Shown: one piece after another, positions 36,605-46,566 of the stretch
Layout: the number at the start of each line of letters is the position of its first letter
How positions within the stretch are numbered: position 1 is the stretch's first letter
Source: Shewanella eurypsychrophilus
GTDB lineage: Bacteria > Pseudomonadota > Gammaproteobacteria > Enterobacterales > Shewanellaceae
Assembly: GCF_007004545.3 (NCBI RefSeq)
Contig: NZ_CP045503.2
Coordinates: 1,954,501-2,018,500 of the forward strand
Reading direction: 5' to 3'
Length of the DNA: 64,000 bases
Position numbers and translations under genes: made by a program
The notes under the pieces: model-generated
What the model was told of the DNA's origin: nothing
The model's input: the letters and a program-made list of their open reading frames with translations, nothing else
The model's database searches: none

Positions 36605-36703
36605 ATCTGAATTTAAAGTCTGTGGTAAACTCCGCGGCCAAATAGGTTTATCAGATTGAAGTTTTACGGCGACATAGACTTGTGAGTCGTTCAAAGAGGA
36701 TAT

Positions 36704-37489
36704 ATGCGAGTAGCGTTAGGTATCGAATATGATGGCAGCAATTATTATGGGTGGCAGCGTCAGCTCGAAGTCGACACAGTTCAAGCCCAGTTAGAGCGCG
36801 CACTGTCAAAAGTGGCCAACCAACCCATTACAGTTCACTGTGCCGGTCGAACAGATGCAGGCGTGCACGGTACAGGCCAAGTGGTGCACTTCGAAACAAC
36901 GGCTAACCGTAAAGAGAGTGCCTGGACCTTAGGGGTTAATGTTAATTTACCCGATGATATAGCAGTAAAGTGGGTCAAAATCGTTGATGAAGACTTTCAT
37001 GCTCGTTTTTCTGCCACCGCCAGACGCTACCGTTATATGATCTATAACTATCACCTCAGGCCAGGGATTTTGCGTTCTGGCGTGAGCCATTATCGTAGTC
37101 AGCTCGATGAGTCCTTAATGCATGCAGCGGCGCAGCATTTTGTGGGTGAACATGATTTCACTAGTTTCAGAGCCTTGCATTGCCAGTCTAAAACCCCGTT
37201 TCGCCATGTTCATGAGGTGAATGTCACACGTCAAGGCATGTACATCTGTGTCGATATCAAGGCCAATGCATTTTTGCATCATATGGTGAGAAATGTTGTC
37301 GGTTCCTTGATTGAGATTGGCCTGGGTCACCAGCAAGGCGATTGGATTGTCGAGCTGTTGGCGTTAAAAGATCGAAGTAAAGCGGCCCCAACAGCTAAGC
37401 CTAATGGCTTATATATGGTCGATGTGACTTATCCTGAAAAATATGACTTGCCTAAATTGGCACTCGGTCCTCTATTCATGCTGGATTAA
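36704..37489 (+). CDS. truA: tRNA pseudouridine(38-40) synthase TruA
   Basis: The 261 residues (E. coli 270) have the catalytic Asp51 in [18 protein letters not shown]. The start [20 protein letters not shown] is diagnostic. Later segments [17 protein letters not shown] and [19 protein letters not shown] are also family hallmarks. It modifies U38-U40 in the anticodon arm. Shine-Dalgarno AGAGG precedes the ATG. Confidence 0.96.
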   Translation: MRVALGIEYDGSNYYGWQRQLEVDTVQAQLERALSKVANQPITVHCAGRTDAGVHGTGQVVHFETTANRKESAWTLGVNVNLPDDIAVKWVKIVDEDFHARFSATARRYRYMIYNYHLRPGILRSGVSHYRSQLDESLMHAAAQHFVGEHDFTSFRALHCQSKTPFRHVHEVNVTRQGMYICVDIKANAFLHHMVRNVVGSLIEIGLGHQQGDWIVELLALKDRSKAAPTAKPNGLYMVDVTYPEKYDLPKLALGPLFMLD

Positions 37490-37547
37490 TAGCGCTGCTG
37501 AACATCTCTATTGGCACCACGATGTGGTGGAACTTTTTAAATGAATT

Positions 37548-38840
37548 ATGAGCAAAACAATCATGCCAATATCTCCCACAGAAGATGCCAGTTTAGAGAC
37601 TTGGCTGGATTATTTACTCGCTATTCATCCTACTGAAATTGAGATGGGGTTAGGCCGAGTATCACAAGTGGCCGACCGTTTAGGGCTTAGAGACTTAGGC
37701 CAAGCTAAAGTTATCACCGTTGCGGGGACAAATGGTAAAGGGACCACCTGCGCCATGTTAGAGAAGGTATTACTACTCAGTGGTGAAACCGTTGGCGTTT
37801 ATAGCTCACCGCATATGCTTAAGTACAATGAACGGGTGCGGATAAACAGCTGTGATGTCGATGATGCCTTGTTTATCGAGGCATTTAGCGCGATCAATCA
37901 GGCCCGTGGCGATATCTCTTTAAGCTATTTTGAGTTCGCGACCTTGGCTGGGCTATATATCTTCAAAGACGCTGAGCTTGATGTGGTGCTTTTAGAAGTC
38001 GGCTTAGGTGGCAGGCTCGACGCGATAAACATTATTGATGCCGATATTGCCGTTATCACTTCTATCGATCTCGACCACCAGGAATACTTAGGGGATACTC
38101 GTGAATCAGTGGGTATGGAGAAAGCGGGCATCTTTCGTGCAAATAAGCCGGCGATAATCGGTGAGCCAGATTTACCCGCATGTGTGGTCGAATATGCTAA
38201 TGACTTAGGTGCAGTCATGTATCGCGTGGGTCATGAGTTTAGCTATCGCTGTGAAGCCAGTTCTTGGCAGTTCAGCGGCATGAAAACGATAAGTGATATT
38301 CCCATGCCTTCGTTGCCATTGCCTAATGCTGCCACGGTATTGGCGGTACTTGAACTTGGTTGGCCTCAACTAGATGCTGATATTATTCGAAAGGGCATAC
38401 AAGCTGCGCGACTATCTGGCCGACTCGAAGTGGTTAGCAAGCAGCCTTTAATTCTTCTCGATGTTGCTCATAACCCTCATGCGGCTCGTTATCTGGCAAA
38501 TCAGCTACAAGGTCATCAGCCTAAGCGTCTTTTGGCGCTTTGTGGCATGTTAAAAGATAAAGACTGCAGCGAAGTGATAAAAATCATGGCGCCACAGGTG
38601 GATGTGTGGGCGTTTACTCGCCTGCAAACTGACCGAAGTGCGTCGGCTAGCGACCTCAATCAATTATTGTCTGAACATGTTACCGACATTGAAGCGGTAA
38701 AATCTGATGACTTTGACTCATTAGATGTTGCTTGGCAGTCACTTAGTGCAGAAATATGCCAAGGAGATGTAGTAATTGTATTTGGCTCCTTTTACACTGT
38801 GGCAGAGTTTAAAAACATTGCACTGGACGGTCGTGAGTAA
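37548..38840 (+). CDS. folC: Dihydrofolate synthase / folylpolyglutamate synthase FolC
   Basis: FolC is an ATP-dependent ligase of the Mur family that adds glutamate to dihydropteroate and folates. The 430 residues contain the P-loop ITVAGTNGKGTTCAML, the metal-site region LEVGLGGRLDAINIID, and ITSIDLDHQEYLGDT. The C-terminal domain (LLDVAHNPHAARYLA) is complete. In E. coli accD lies between truA and folC; here it is absent. It is followed 2 bp later by dedD, so they are one operon. Confidence 0.95.
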   Translation: MSKTIMPISPTEDASLETWLDYLLAIHPTEIEMGLGRVSQVADRLGLRDLGQAKVITVAGTNGKGTTCAMLEKVLLLSGETVGVYSSPHMLKYNERVRINSCDVDDALFIEAFSAINQARGDISLSYFEFATLAGLYIFKDAELDVVLLEVGLGGRLDAINIIDADIAVITSIDLDHQEYLGDTRESVGMEKAGIFRANKPAIIGEPDLPACVVEYANDLGAVMYRVGHEFSYRCEASSWQFSGMKTISDIPMPSLPLPNAATVLAVLELGWPQLDADIIRKGIQAARLSGRLEVVSKQPLILLDVAHNPHAARYLANQLQGHQPKRLLALCGMLKDKDCSEVIKIMAPQVDVWAFTRLQTDRSASASDLNQLLSEHVTDIEAVKSDDFDSLDVAWQSLSAEICQGDVVIVFGSFYTVAEFKNIALDGRE

Positions 38841-38842
38841 TC

Positions 38843-39520
38843 ATGGATACAAAAGATAAACAACAAGATTCAACACAGGATAAAAAGTTATCTGGTCATT
38901 TTCAGAATCGTCTGGTGGGTGTCATCGTTTTTGTTGCATTAGGTGTGATTTTCTTACCCGATGTGCTTGATGGTAAAAAGGTGCAGCAAGAGGAACAATT
39001 CGCTGAGATCCCATTGCGTCCAGAGGTCGCTGAATTGACTCTGCCGCTTGATGCTATTCAGGCGGTTGATCTTAGCGAGCAACAGCAAGCGCTCGCTGCC
39101 CAAGAAAGTACAGATGAAGCCTCTGAAGTGAAAACCACAGCTAGTGACAGCGAATGGAAAATCGTAGAAGAGACTGATAAGCCCGTCATACAGACTGCGA
39201 AGCAGAAATCTGCAGTAAAACCTGTCAGTAAGCCTGAGACTAAACCGACTAAAGAAACACCGACTCAAGTATCTTCCGCTTTTACCTTACAACTGGGCAG
39301 TTTTAATAATGCGGCCAATGTAAGAGGGTTAGTCAGTAAACTAAGAGCTGGAGGTTTCAACGCCTATACCTTGCCAGTGTCACCCGTTGACGGCAAGTTG
39401 ACCAAGGTATTTGTGGGTCCAGAGATCTCCAAATCTAAATTAAAATCACTGCAACCAGGTGTGGAAAAGTTGACCAAACTAAAAGGTAGAATTGTCGCTT
39501 ATAGCCCAACGGCTTCTTAA
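38843..39520 (+). CDS. dedD: SPOR-domain cell-division protein DedD
   Basis: The 225 residues comprise a short cytoplasmic N-terminus, one membrane helix (RLVGVIVFVALGVIFLPDVL, about residues 24-43), and a Pro/Lys/Thr-rich periplasmic linker. A C-terminal SPOR domain (FTLQLGSFNNAANVRGLVSKLR, then FVGPEISKSKLKSL) binds denuded septal peptidoglycan. Position between folC and cvpA is standard. It starts 2 bp after folC. Confidence 0.92.
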   Translation: MDTKDKQQDSTQDKKLSGHFQNRLVGVIVFVALGVIFLPDVLDGKKVQQEEQFAEIPLRPEVAELTLPLDAIQAVDLSEQQQALAAQESTDEASEVKTTASDSEWKIVEETDKPVIQTAKQKSAVKPVSKPETKPTKETPTQVSSAFTLQLGSFNNAANVRGLVSKLRAGGFNAYTLPVSPVDGKLTKVFVGPEISKSKLKSLQPGVEKLTKLKGRIVAYSPTAS

Positions 39521-39632
39521 GCAAAAACAGTGGTTGGAGATCGAAACAATAAATTACCTCATTTGGGGGTGAGAATATGCTCGGTCTCTGTTAAAATCCC
39601 GCCGTCTTAACCCTATGCCGGATTATCATTAA

Positions 39633-40121
39633 ATGGTTTGGATCGATTACGCCATTATCACTGTTATCGGAGTCTCGACTCTCATCAGTCTACTTCGAGG
39701 TTTCGCCAAAGAAGCCATGTCTTTAGTCGTCTGGTTTGCGGCTTTTTTTGTTGCGAGTCAGTTTTATCAAGACCTCGCCGTTTATCTCACCCAAATGCAA
39801 GACGAAATGCTCCGTAATGGCGTCGCTGTTGCTATTCTTTTTGTTGCAACACTCATCCTTGGGGCACTCATTAATTATCTTATTGGTCAACTGGTCGAAA
39901 AAACCGGTTTATCTGGCACAGACCGAGTGCTTGGTTTGTGTTTTGGCGCGCTAAGAGGCGCCTTAATCGTCAGTGCGTTACTGTTTTTCATGGATGCGTT
40001 TACGGGCGCACCCAATACGGATTGGTGGCAGAGTTCACAACTCGTGCCCGAATTCGGCGTTGTTATCCAGTGGTTTTTTGACTACATAGAAAACACGTCA
40101 AGCTTTGTACCCAAAATATAA
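39633..40121 (+). CDS. cvpA: CvpA-family inner-membrane protein
   Basis: The 162 residues have four hydrophobic spans. It starts MVWIDYAIITVIGVSTLISLLRG, followed by FAKEAMSLVVWFAAFFVASQF and, later, GALRGALIVSALLFF, characteristic of CvpA (colicin V production). It lies directly before purF, as in E. coli. The molecular function is poorly defined; envelope and bile-stress roles are reported in enterobacteria. Confidence 0.93.
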   Translation: MVWIDYAIITVIGVSTLISLLRGFAKEAMSLVVWFAAFFVASQFYQDLAVYLTQMQDEMLRNGVAVAILFVATLILGALINYLIGQLVEKTGLSGTDRVLGLCFGALRGALIVSALLFFMDAFTGAPNTDWWQSSQLVPEFGVVIQWFFDYIENTSSFVPKI

Positions 40122-40220
40122 AATGCATAAAGCATTAATAAGTTTAGCTTAAGTCGATTCTTACTTTTGCGACTAAAAAATTATAATTATCAGAACATCT
40201 TACAATGAGGAATCTCCCCC

Positions 40221-41735
40221 ATGTGTGGTATCGTCGGAATAGTTGGCCGGTCATCGGTTAATCAGCCTATCTATGATGCATTAACTGTACTTCAGCATCG
40301 CGGACAAGATGCTGCTGGTATCGTGACTGTTGATGGTAATGCGTTTAGATTACGTAAAGCCAATGGTCTGGTAAAAGACGTATTTGAAGTTAAACATATG
40401 CAACGCCTGCAAGGGAACATTGGCATTGGCCATGTTCGTTACCCTACCGCAGGTAGTTCAAGTGCATCTGAAGCTCAACCTTTCTACGTTAACTCTCCAT
40501 TTGGTATCTCATTAGCCCATAACGGCAATTTGACCAATACCGTAGAGTTACACGAGCGTTTGCTGAAGCAGCGTCGTCATGTGAACACAACCTCTGATTC
40601 TGAAGTGTTGTTAAACCTGCTGGCTGATGAGCTACAACAGTGTAAAAATCAAAACTTAAGTGCCGACGAAGTGTTCGATGCCGTGGCGAGTGTACACGCA
40701 TTGACTCGTGGTGCGTACGCTGTGGTTGCCTTGATCATAGGTCAAGGTATGGTTGCTTTTCGCGACCCATTCGGAATTCGTCCTCTGGTTCTAGGTAAGC
40801 AAGAAACAGAGCAAGGCATCGAATATATGGTTGCTTCTGAGAGTGTTGCTCTTGATGCCGTCGGCTTCGAACTCATGCGTGATGTGGCTCCTGGTGAAGC
40901 GGTATTCATCACTTCAGACGGTGAGCTCTATACACGTCAGTGTGCTAAATCACCGAGCTATGCGCCGTGTCTGTTTGAGTTTGTTTACTTCGCACGTCCA
41001 GATTCGACCATAGATAAAGTGTCTGTGTACGGTAGCCGCGTTAACATGGGTGCTAAGCTAGGTGAGAAGATCAAGCGCGAGTGGGAAGATCATGATATTG
41101 ATGTGATTATTCCAATCCCTGAAACCTCATGTGATACAGCACTTGAAATTGCCCGTCATCTTGAACTGCCATATCGCCAAGGATTCGTTAAGAACCGTTA
41201 TATCGGTCGTACCTTTATCATGCCTGGCCAGCAGGAACGTAAGAAGTCTGTTCGCCGTAAGCTCAATGCGATAGGGGTTGAGTTTAAAGGTAAGAATGTA
41301 CTGCTGGTTGATGATTCTGTGGTTCGTGGTACTACCTCTGAACAGATCATTGAGATGGCGCGTGAAGCCGGTGCTAACAAGGTGTATTTTGCCTCTGCAG
41401 CACCAGAAATACGCTTCCCTAACGTCTATGGTATCGATATGCCAACGGCGAGTGAGTTGATTGCTCATGGTCGTGATGTGGACGAGATCAGTAAGATGAT
41501 TGGTGCCGATGGCATGATCTTCCAAGACCTTGAAGATCTGGTTGATGCGGTTCGTATGGAAAACCCAGAGATTAAGAGTTTCGAAACATCGGTTTTCGAT
41601 GGTAACTACATCACTAATGATGTAGATCAGGATTATCTGGACCACATTACTCAGTTACGTAATGATGATGCTAAGGCCAACCGCAGCAAAGATATCGGCA
41701 CAAACCTAGAGATGCATAACGTTTGTCATCCATAG
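40221..41735 (+). CDS. purF: Amidophosphoribosyltransferase PurF
   Basis: PurF catalyses the first committed step of purine synthesis, from PRPP and glutamine to phosphoribosylamine. It has 504 residues, matching E. coli (505). Cys2 of MCGIVGIVG is the glutaminase nucleophile after Met removal. The PRPP-binding motif [17 protein letters not shown] is present in the phosphoribosyltransferase domain. I saw no PurR box in the short spacer before it or before cvpA. Confidence 0.97.
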   Translation: MCGIVGIVGRSSVNQPIYDALTVLQHRGQDAAGIVTVDGNAFRLRKANGLVKDVFEVKHMQRLQGNIGIGHVRYPTAGSSSASEAQPFYVNSPFGISLAHNGNLTNTVELHERLLKQRRHVNTTSDSEVLLNLLADELQQCKNQNLSADEVFDAVASVHALTRGAYAVVALIIGQGMVAFRDPFGIRPLVLGKQETEQGIEYMVASESVALDAVGFELMRDVAPGEAVFITSDGELYTRQCAKSPSYAPCLFEFVYFARPDSTIDKVSVYGSRVNMGAKLGEKIKREWEDHDIDVIIPIPETSCDTALEIARHLELPYRQGFVKNRYIGRTFIMPGQQERKKSVRRKLNAIGVEFKGKNVLLVDDSVVRGTTSEQIIEMAREAGANKVYFASAAPEIRFPNVYGIDMPTASELIAHGRDVDEISKMIGADGMIFQDLEDLVDAVRMENPEIKSFETSVFDGNYITNDVDQDYLDHITQLRNDDAKANRSKDIGTNLEMHNVCHP

Positions 41736-41777
41736 ACGTTAGTCTGCTAGGGGCTCTAAGGAGCTATTAAGTGTCAT

Positions 41778-41814
41778 AAAAGCCGACGTCTCATTGTGAG
41801 TGTCGGCTTTTTTA
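41778..41814 (+). terminator. Rho-independent terminator after purF
   Basis: Stem AAAGCCGAC / GTCGGCTTT with a 15-nt interior and a T-run. The frame of the next gene seems to start inside it only if a false upstream start is used. Confidence 0.8.
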
Positions 41815-41838
41815 TTGTTCAAATTTAGGGGAATACAG

Positions 41839-42759
41839 ATGGTTCAACAAAGCAGTTATTCAATTGGCTTAACTGGCCAAGCATGGGGCGAGTCTGAAAA
41901 AGCACAATGGCTGAAAGCACAAACGATCAAACGTTCTTATCAGCAAGAGGTAGCGGCTAAAATTGCGCCACTGGCTGAAGACTTTCAAGTCGTTCAATAT
42001 GGCGCGTTGTCTTACAATCCAAACGAATATCCCTTATTTGTGGTTAAGTCAAAGCAATGGAGTGAAGATAAGCCCACAGTACTAGTCACTGGTGGCGTGC
42101 ATGGTTATGAAACAAGTGGCGTGCAGGGTGCGATACGCTTCTTGCAAACCAAGGCTAAGGAGTATCTGGACCGATTTAATATTCTGGTTGCCCCGTGTGT
42201 GAGTCCTTGGGGATATGAAACTATCAATCGCTGGAATCCAAATGCCGTCGATCCAAATCGCTCATTTTATCCAGAAAGCCCAGCTGAAGAGTCAGCGGCT
42301 TTAATGACCTATATCGCAGATTTAGGCATTGAGATCACTGCGCATATCGATCTACACGAAACCACAGATACCGATAATTCCGAGTTCAGGCCTGCATTAG
42401 CCGCCAGAGACGCGGTTGAGCACAGCAATTGGAATATTCCTGATGGTTTTTATCTGGTCGGTAATACCGAATTGCCAGTCAATGATTTTCAAACTGCCAT
42501 TATTAGCTCAGTGGAAAAAGTCACCCATATTGCGCCGGCGGATGACTCGGGTAAGTTAATTGGAGTGCAATTAGCGCAATTTGGCGTGATTAACTATGCG
42601 ACTAAGGCGTTAGGCTTATGCATTGGATTCAGCGATAGCGTTTATGCGACAACCACAGAAGTGTATCCTGATAGCCCTAAAGTGGATGATGAAAACTGTA
42701 TTTTAGCGCAAGTAGCTGCCATAACTGGTGGATTAGATTATATTCTGCCGCTTGCTTAA
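41839..42759 (+). CDS. M14-family metallocarboxypeptidase
   Basis: From the ATG at 41839 (AGGGGA upstream) the protein has 306 residues. The zinc site is visible as GGVHGYETSG (HxxE) and the later His in ITAHIDLHETTD. Segments NPNAVDPNRSFYPESPAEES fit the substrate-binding Asn-Arg pair of M14 enzymes. There is no signal peptide, so it is cytoplasmic. It resembles the succinylglutamate desuccinylase/aspartoacylase side of the superfamily less than true M14 peptidases. The substrate is unknown. Confidence 0.82.
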   Translation: MVQQSSYSIGLTGQAWGESEKAQWLKAQTIKRSYQQEVAAKIAPLAEDFQVVQYGALSYNPNEYPLFVVKSKQWSEDKPTVLVTGGVHGYETSGVQGAIRFLQTKAKEYLDRFNILVAPCVSPWGYETINRWNPNAVDPNRSFYPESPAEESAALMTYIADLGIEITAHIDLHETTDTDNSEFRPALAARDAVEHSNWNIPDGFYLVGNTELPVNDFQTAIISSVEKVTHIAPADDSGKLIGVQLAQFGVINYATKALGLCIGFSDSVYATTTEVYPDSPKVDDENCILAQVAAITGGLDYILPLA

Positions 42760-42837
42760 TCCCTGACTCAAAGCAAAGGTTGAGCACGACAAGTCAGGAT
42801 AGTTTTAGCTTGATGATGAGAAGTGCTTTTTGTGCAT

Positions 42838-42885
42838 GCAGCTGTAATTGCTGATGGATTAGATTACATCTTGCCACAAGATTAA
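42838..42885 (+). pseudogene. 3'-end remnant of a duplicated M14 peptidase gene
   Basis: The frame AAVIADGLDYILPQD-stop repeats, with divergence, the last codons of the intact gene 126 bp upstream (VAAITGGLDYILPLA-stop). Only about sixteen codons are recognisable. This suggests that a tandem copy was deleted, leaving its tail. Confidence 0.6.
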
Positions 42886-42961
42886 TGCAACGGAATATAT
42901 AGAAATAAAGAACGCGTTAATGCTATGCAAAGTTAACGCGCTTTCATTTATATCAAGGCCA

Positions 42962-43228
42962 TCATGCTAAGTGAACGCACCAGACCAACATCCAGATGGC
43001 AAATAATAGACTCGCGGCGCGCTTACTTATGGTGTGCCCCATACTCAATCCGATCAATGTACTGATACAGGTTAATGCAATCTGCATTGTCACCAATAGC
43101 ATCAACTCGAAGATCTTATTGTCGGTGATCAATGGGGTGATCAGTAACGCAACTGCCGTCACCATAAGGAAATGATAAAGCAATAATTTATCTAGGCTAC
43201 TGCCGGTTGCCGTTGTAGTTGCTATCAT
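42962..43228 (-). CDS. Small membrane protein with upstream Fur box, unknown function
   Basis: The 88 residues have about three hydrophobic spans (LLLYHFLMVTAVALLITPLI; IFELMLLVTMQIALTCISTLIGL; AASLLFAIWMLVWCVHLA). I recognise no family. Starts at ATG 43228 with GAGG upstream (in AAAGAGGTGG). A Fur-like box 46 bp upstream suggests iron regulation. It is divergent from topB. Confidence 0.65.
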   Translation of the reverse strand: MIATTTATGSSLDKLLLYHFLMVTAVALLITPLITDNKIFELMLLVTMQIALTCISTLIGLSMGHTISKRAASLLFAIWMLVWCVHLA

Positions 43229-43270
43229 TATCCACCTCTTTATCTGTAAACTAATTATTAAATGATACCT

Positions 43271-43291
43271 AATTGATAATCATTCTCAATT
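43271..43291. promoter_or_regulatory. Candidate Fur box
   Basis: The sequence AATTGATAAT-C-ATTCTCAATT is an almost perfect palindrome matching the 7-1-7 Fur consensus (TGATAAT-N-ATTATCA) with one mismatch. It lies between the divergent small membrane-protein gene and topB; distance favours control of the former. Confidence 0.6.
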
Positions 43292-43404
43292 AAATTTACA
43301 CAGAAAGGGCTTTTTACCTCGGCTATTTGCATCAAGTCATTGCAGCCAAATGCACTTTAGTCTAAAGTTACTGGTAATTTGTACAGTAGTTTAAGTCCAC
43401 ATCT

Positions 43405-45378
43405 ATGATCCTCTATATTGCTGAAAAACCATCACTTGGCCGTGCGATTGCCGACGTCTTGCCTAAGCCTCATAAAAAGGGTGATGGTCATATTATGGCT
43501 GCCAACGGTGATTGTGTATCCTGGTGTATTGGTCATCTGTTAGAGCAAGCTGAGCCTGATAGCTATGATGCGGACTATAAGTCATGGAAATTTGAGCATC
43601 TGCCTATTATTCCTGAAAAATGGAAAATGAAACCTAAACCTAAGACCCGCAGTCAGCTGACTGTGCTGAGAGGCCTAGTTAAAAAGGCGTCTCGGTTGGT
43701 CAACGCAGGCGACCCCGATAGAGAAGGGCAATTACTGGTCGATGAGGTGATTGCACATTTGGGCGTGAAGGGTGAAAAGCTCAATAGCACTCAGCGTTTA
43801 CTGATCAGCGATCTCAATCCCCAAGCCGTTAAACGGGCACTCGGTCAGATGAGGAGTAACCGAGAGTTTATTCCGCTCTCTACATCGGCACTGGCTCGCT
43901 CACGAGCCGACTGGCTCTATGGTATGAATATGACCCGAGCCTATACGCTGCAGGGGCGTAAGGTAGGTTATCAGGGAGTGTTATCGGTAGGACGAGTGCA
44001 AACGCCTTTATTAGGCTTGGTGGTGCGCCGTGATGAAGAGATTGCCAATTTTGTCTCTAAGCCCTTTTATGAAGTGTTGGCCAATCTTACTACGGATCAA
44101 AACGAAAGCTTTAAAGCGAAATGGCACCCCAGCGAAGCCTGTCAGCCTTATATGGATGAAGAGGGCAGAGTGCTGGCGAAAGGCTTGGCACAAAATGTGG
44201 TTGACCGTATCACCGAACAGCCGGCAGAAGTGACCCAAGTGCTTGCCAAAGACAAGCAACAAAATGCCCCCTTACCTTATAGTTTATCTTCGCTGCAGAT
44301 TGATGCGGCTAAGCGGTATGGCTTGAGTGCTAAAGAGGTGCTTGATACCTGTCAGGCTTTGTATGAAAGGCATAAACTGATCACGTATCCACGATCGGAC
44401 AGTCGCTATTTGCCTGTGGAGCAGTTTTCTCAAGCGCATCAGGTGATTAAAGCCGTGGTTTCTGGGGCTGCAGAGCTGATAGACAGGTGTGATAAGCCAG
44501 ATCCAAAAATTAAATCTAAGGCGTGGAATGACAGTAAAGTCGATGCGCACCACGCGATTATTCCTACTGAGAAAACCGCAAATTTATCCAGTCTTAATCA
44601 GCGTGAAAAACAAATCTACCTGCAAGTCGCACGGCAATATCTTGGTCAGTTTTATCCTCCCTACCTGTACAGTGAAACAGAGGTACAGATATTAATCCAA
44701 GGTGGCTTGTTTAAGACCAAGGCCAAGCAGGAAAGAGCATTAGGTTGGAAACAGCTTCTTGGCCGAAGCAGTGAAAAGTCTGTTTCAAAAGCAGACTCAA
44801 GAGATAGCAATGAAGAGGACGAACTCGCCAAACAGAGCTTGCCTCTGCTCAAGAAAGGTCAAGGATTGCAGTCAGGACAAGGAGAGTTGATAGAGAAAAA
44901 CACCCAGCCACCTAAACATTTCACCGATGCAACCTTGCTCGGCGCAATGACAGGTATCAATCGTTATGTCATAGATCCTGAGATCCGCAAAATCTTGAAA
45001 GATACAGATGGTCTTGGCACTGAGGCGACGCGTGCTGGGATTATCGAATTACTGTTTAAACGCACGTTTTTAGTCCGGCAGGGTAAGTCTATTTTGGCTA
45101 CAGATGTAGGTTCTGGGCTAATCAATAGCCTGCCGATGAGCGCCACCACGCCTGATATGACCGCATTGTGGGAGAGAAATCTCGATGCGATCAGTCGTAA
45201 AGAGGCGAGATATGCCAATTTCATGAGCCCGCTAGAGGACTCGCTCAAGGGGTTGATAGCTCAAGCAGGGGCTCAACTGCCGACCTCTTTGCAAGGGGTT
45301 AAAGCACCGCAGTCTAGTTTTAAAAAACGGCGCTACACCAAGAAGAAAAGTACCAAAACGACAAGCAAAAGAGCCTAG
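43405..45378 (+). CDS. topB: DNA topoisomerase III TopB
   Basis: This is a type IA topoisomerase, active in decatenation. It has 657 residues (E. coli 653). The Toprim domain starts MILYIAEKPSLGRAIADVLP and has the DxD site in NAGDPDREGQLLVDE. The active-site Tyr is in LITYPRSDSRYLP, and GLGTEATRAGIIELLFKR follows. The C-terminus is Lys-rich (KKRRYTKKKSTKTTSKRA), fitting non-specific DNA binding. No convincing Shine-Dalgarno precedes the ATG. Confidence 0.96.
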   Translation: MILYIAEKPSLGRAIADVLPKPHKKGDGHIMAANGDCVSWCIGHLLEQAEPDSYDADYKSWKFEHLPIIPEKWKMKPKPKTRSQLTVLRGLVKKASRLVNAGDPDREGQLLVDEVIAHLGVKGEKLNSTQRLLISDLNPQAVKRALGQMRSNREFIPLSTSALARSRADWLYGMNMTRAYTLQGRKVGYQGVLSVGRVQTPLLGLVVRRDEEIANFVSKPFYEVLANLTTDQNESFKAKWHPSEACQPYMDEEGRVLAKGLAQNVVDRITEQPAEVTQVLAKDKQQNAPLPYSLSSLQIDAAKRYGLSAKEVLDTCQALYERHKLITYPRSDSRYLPVEQFSQAHQVIKAVVSGAAELIDRCDKPDPKIKSKAWNDSKVDAHHAIIPTEKTANLSSLNQREKQIYLQVARQYLGQFYPPYLYSETEVQILIQGGLFKTKAKQERALGWKQLLGRSSEKSVSKADSRDSNEEDELAKQSLPLLKKGQGLQSGQGELIEKNTQPPKHFTDATLLGAMTGINRYVIDPEIRKILKDTDGLGTEATRAGIIELLFKRTFLVRQGKSILATDVGSGLINSLPMSATTPDMTALWERNLDAISRKEARYANFMSPLEDSLKGLIAQAGAQLPTSLQGVKAPQSSFKKRRYTKKKSTKTTSKRA

Positions 45379-46283
45379 AATCTATTTTGATTTTTACTAT
45401 TTAAATCATCAAATAAGGCTTCACGGATTGTTTTGTATCTTGCTGCCAGCTGTCGATTGCGTTTATATACTAAAAATAACGGTTCGTTGACTATTTTACA
45501 GGGGCGATGAATAAACAGTTGCTCCTTATGAGCAAAGTTATCCAATGCACTCTTGGGTAACACGGTGAACCCAATTCCAACAGAGATAGGCAGCAATATC
45601 TGGCTTAGCTGGTTGACATAGGTGGCGGTTGGCAATTCATCGATATTAAGCTTTGATAATTCACTGTCGCCACAAAGATCAAAATACAGTGACAGATAAT
45701 GCTTTGCATCCGGGTGCTTAACCACACCACATGCTTTGAGTGATTCTGCTGTGACTTGTTTATCTTGATATTCTCTAGGCAAAATTAGGCACAGAGGTTC
45801 ATTACCAATATTTACTGAATGAAACTGACTGGATTTAGGTGCTTGGGTTACTATGCCTAAATCAGTGATCCCATTTTGTATATCATTGAGTATCTTGCCA
45901 TTAGGCGCTGCTTCTAGATGAGTGATAAGCGCTTTATGTTGAGCCTGTAACTTGAGTAGTTTTGGGTAGATCTGTAAGGCTAAGGCACCGGAGCAAGACA
46001 TTTTACATAAGCCAGAATAGGGATCATCGAAACGTAAACGTTCAAATAGCTCAGCTTCATTACTCGCTAGGCGCAAGGCAAAATCATATACTTGTCGTCC
46101 TTGCTCCGTGAGTTCAAAGCTTTTTTTGTCACGATTTATCAGAGAATGGCCGCAGGCTTGCTCAAGTTTCTTTATATGCTGACTGACACCTGGCTGGGTC
46201 ATGTAAAGCCTATCGGCAGTTTGGGTAAAATGCCCAGTGTCGATCAATGTCTTAAAGGTGTGTAGCCAGCTAGGGTTCAACAT
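45375..46283 (-). CDS. LysR-family transcriptional regulator
   Basis: The 302 residues have an N-terminal winged helix, HTFKTLIDTGHFTQTADRLYMTQPGVSQHIKKLEQ, and a C-terminal periplasmic-binding-like effector domain. Its 3' end overlaps the topB stop by 4 nt on the opposite strand. There is no divergent partner with an evident LysR box, so the target is unknown. Confidence 0.9.
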   Translation of the reverse strand: MLNPSWLHTFKTLIDTGHFTQTADRLYMTQPGVSQHIKKLEQACGHSLINRDKKSFELTEQGRQVYDFALRLASNEAELFERLRFDDPYSGLCKMSCSGALALQIYPKLLKLQAQHKALITHLEAAPNGKILNDIQNGITDLGIVTQAPKSSQFHSVNIGNEPLCLILPREYQDKQVTAESLKACGVVKHPDAKHYLSLYFDLCGDSELSKLNIDELPTATYVNQLSQILLPISVGIGFTVLPKSALDNFAHKEQLFIHRPCKIVNEPLFLVYKRNRQLAARYKTIREALFDDLNSKNQNRF

Positions 46284-46368
46284 AAATTAGCTCAAGTAGA
46301 TCAATAACAAAAAGTTATTATAATAAGAAATATTGATAATTTCTAATTGTTAAAATTGAAAGCTAAAT

Positions 46369-46566
46369 CTATTTCATATCTCGATATTGATTGCTCTTAG
46401 CATCATAGCTAAACCCGGCCTCATTGAGGGTTTTCTCTAGATGCTCACTGCAGATATCCAGATCGTAAAACAACGCCGCTTTATCTTTACAGTTGTGCCT
46501 TAAATGTTCGTTAGCTATGCCGAGTAAAACTTCGGCAGATAAGCCTTCTAAGTTAAGTGACATCAT
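46369..46566 (-). CDS. DUF4250-like small protein
   Basis: A 65-residue acidic protein starting at the ATG at 46566, with GAGGTG ~7 nt upstream. The body (LSAEVLLGIANEHLRHNCKD; DLDICSEHLEKTLNEAGFSYDAKSNQYR) has the pattern of DUF4250: a short helical domain ending Y-D-x-x-x-N-Q-F/Y-R. Function is unknown. Upstream (46567-46864, 298 bp) I see no other gene; an ATACCAATC-type short repeat sits at 46766-46781. Confidence 0.7.
   Translation of the reverse strand: MMSLNLEGLSAEVLLGIANEHLRHNCKDKAALFYDLDICSEHLEKTLNEAGFSYDAKSNQYRDMK

Noticed and set aside
41127..41645. 172-residue ORF antisense to purF
   Set aside because: It lies wholly inside purF, whose motifs and length are unambiguous, and has no independent support.
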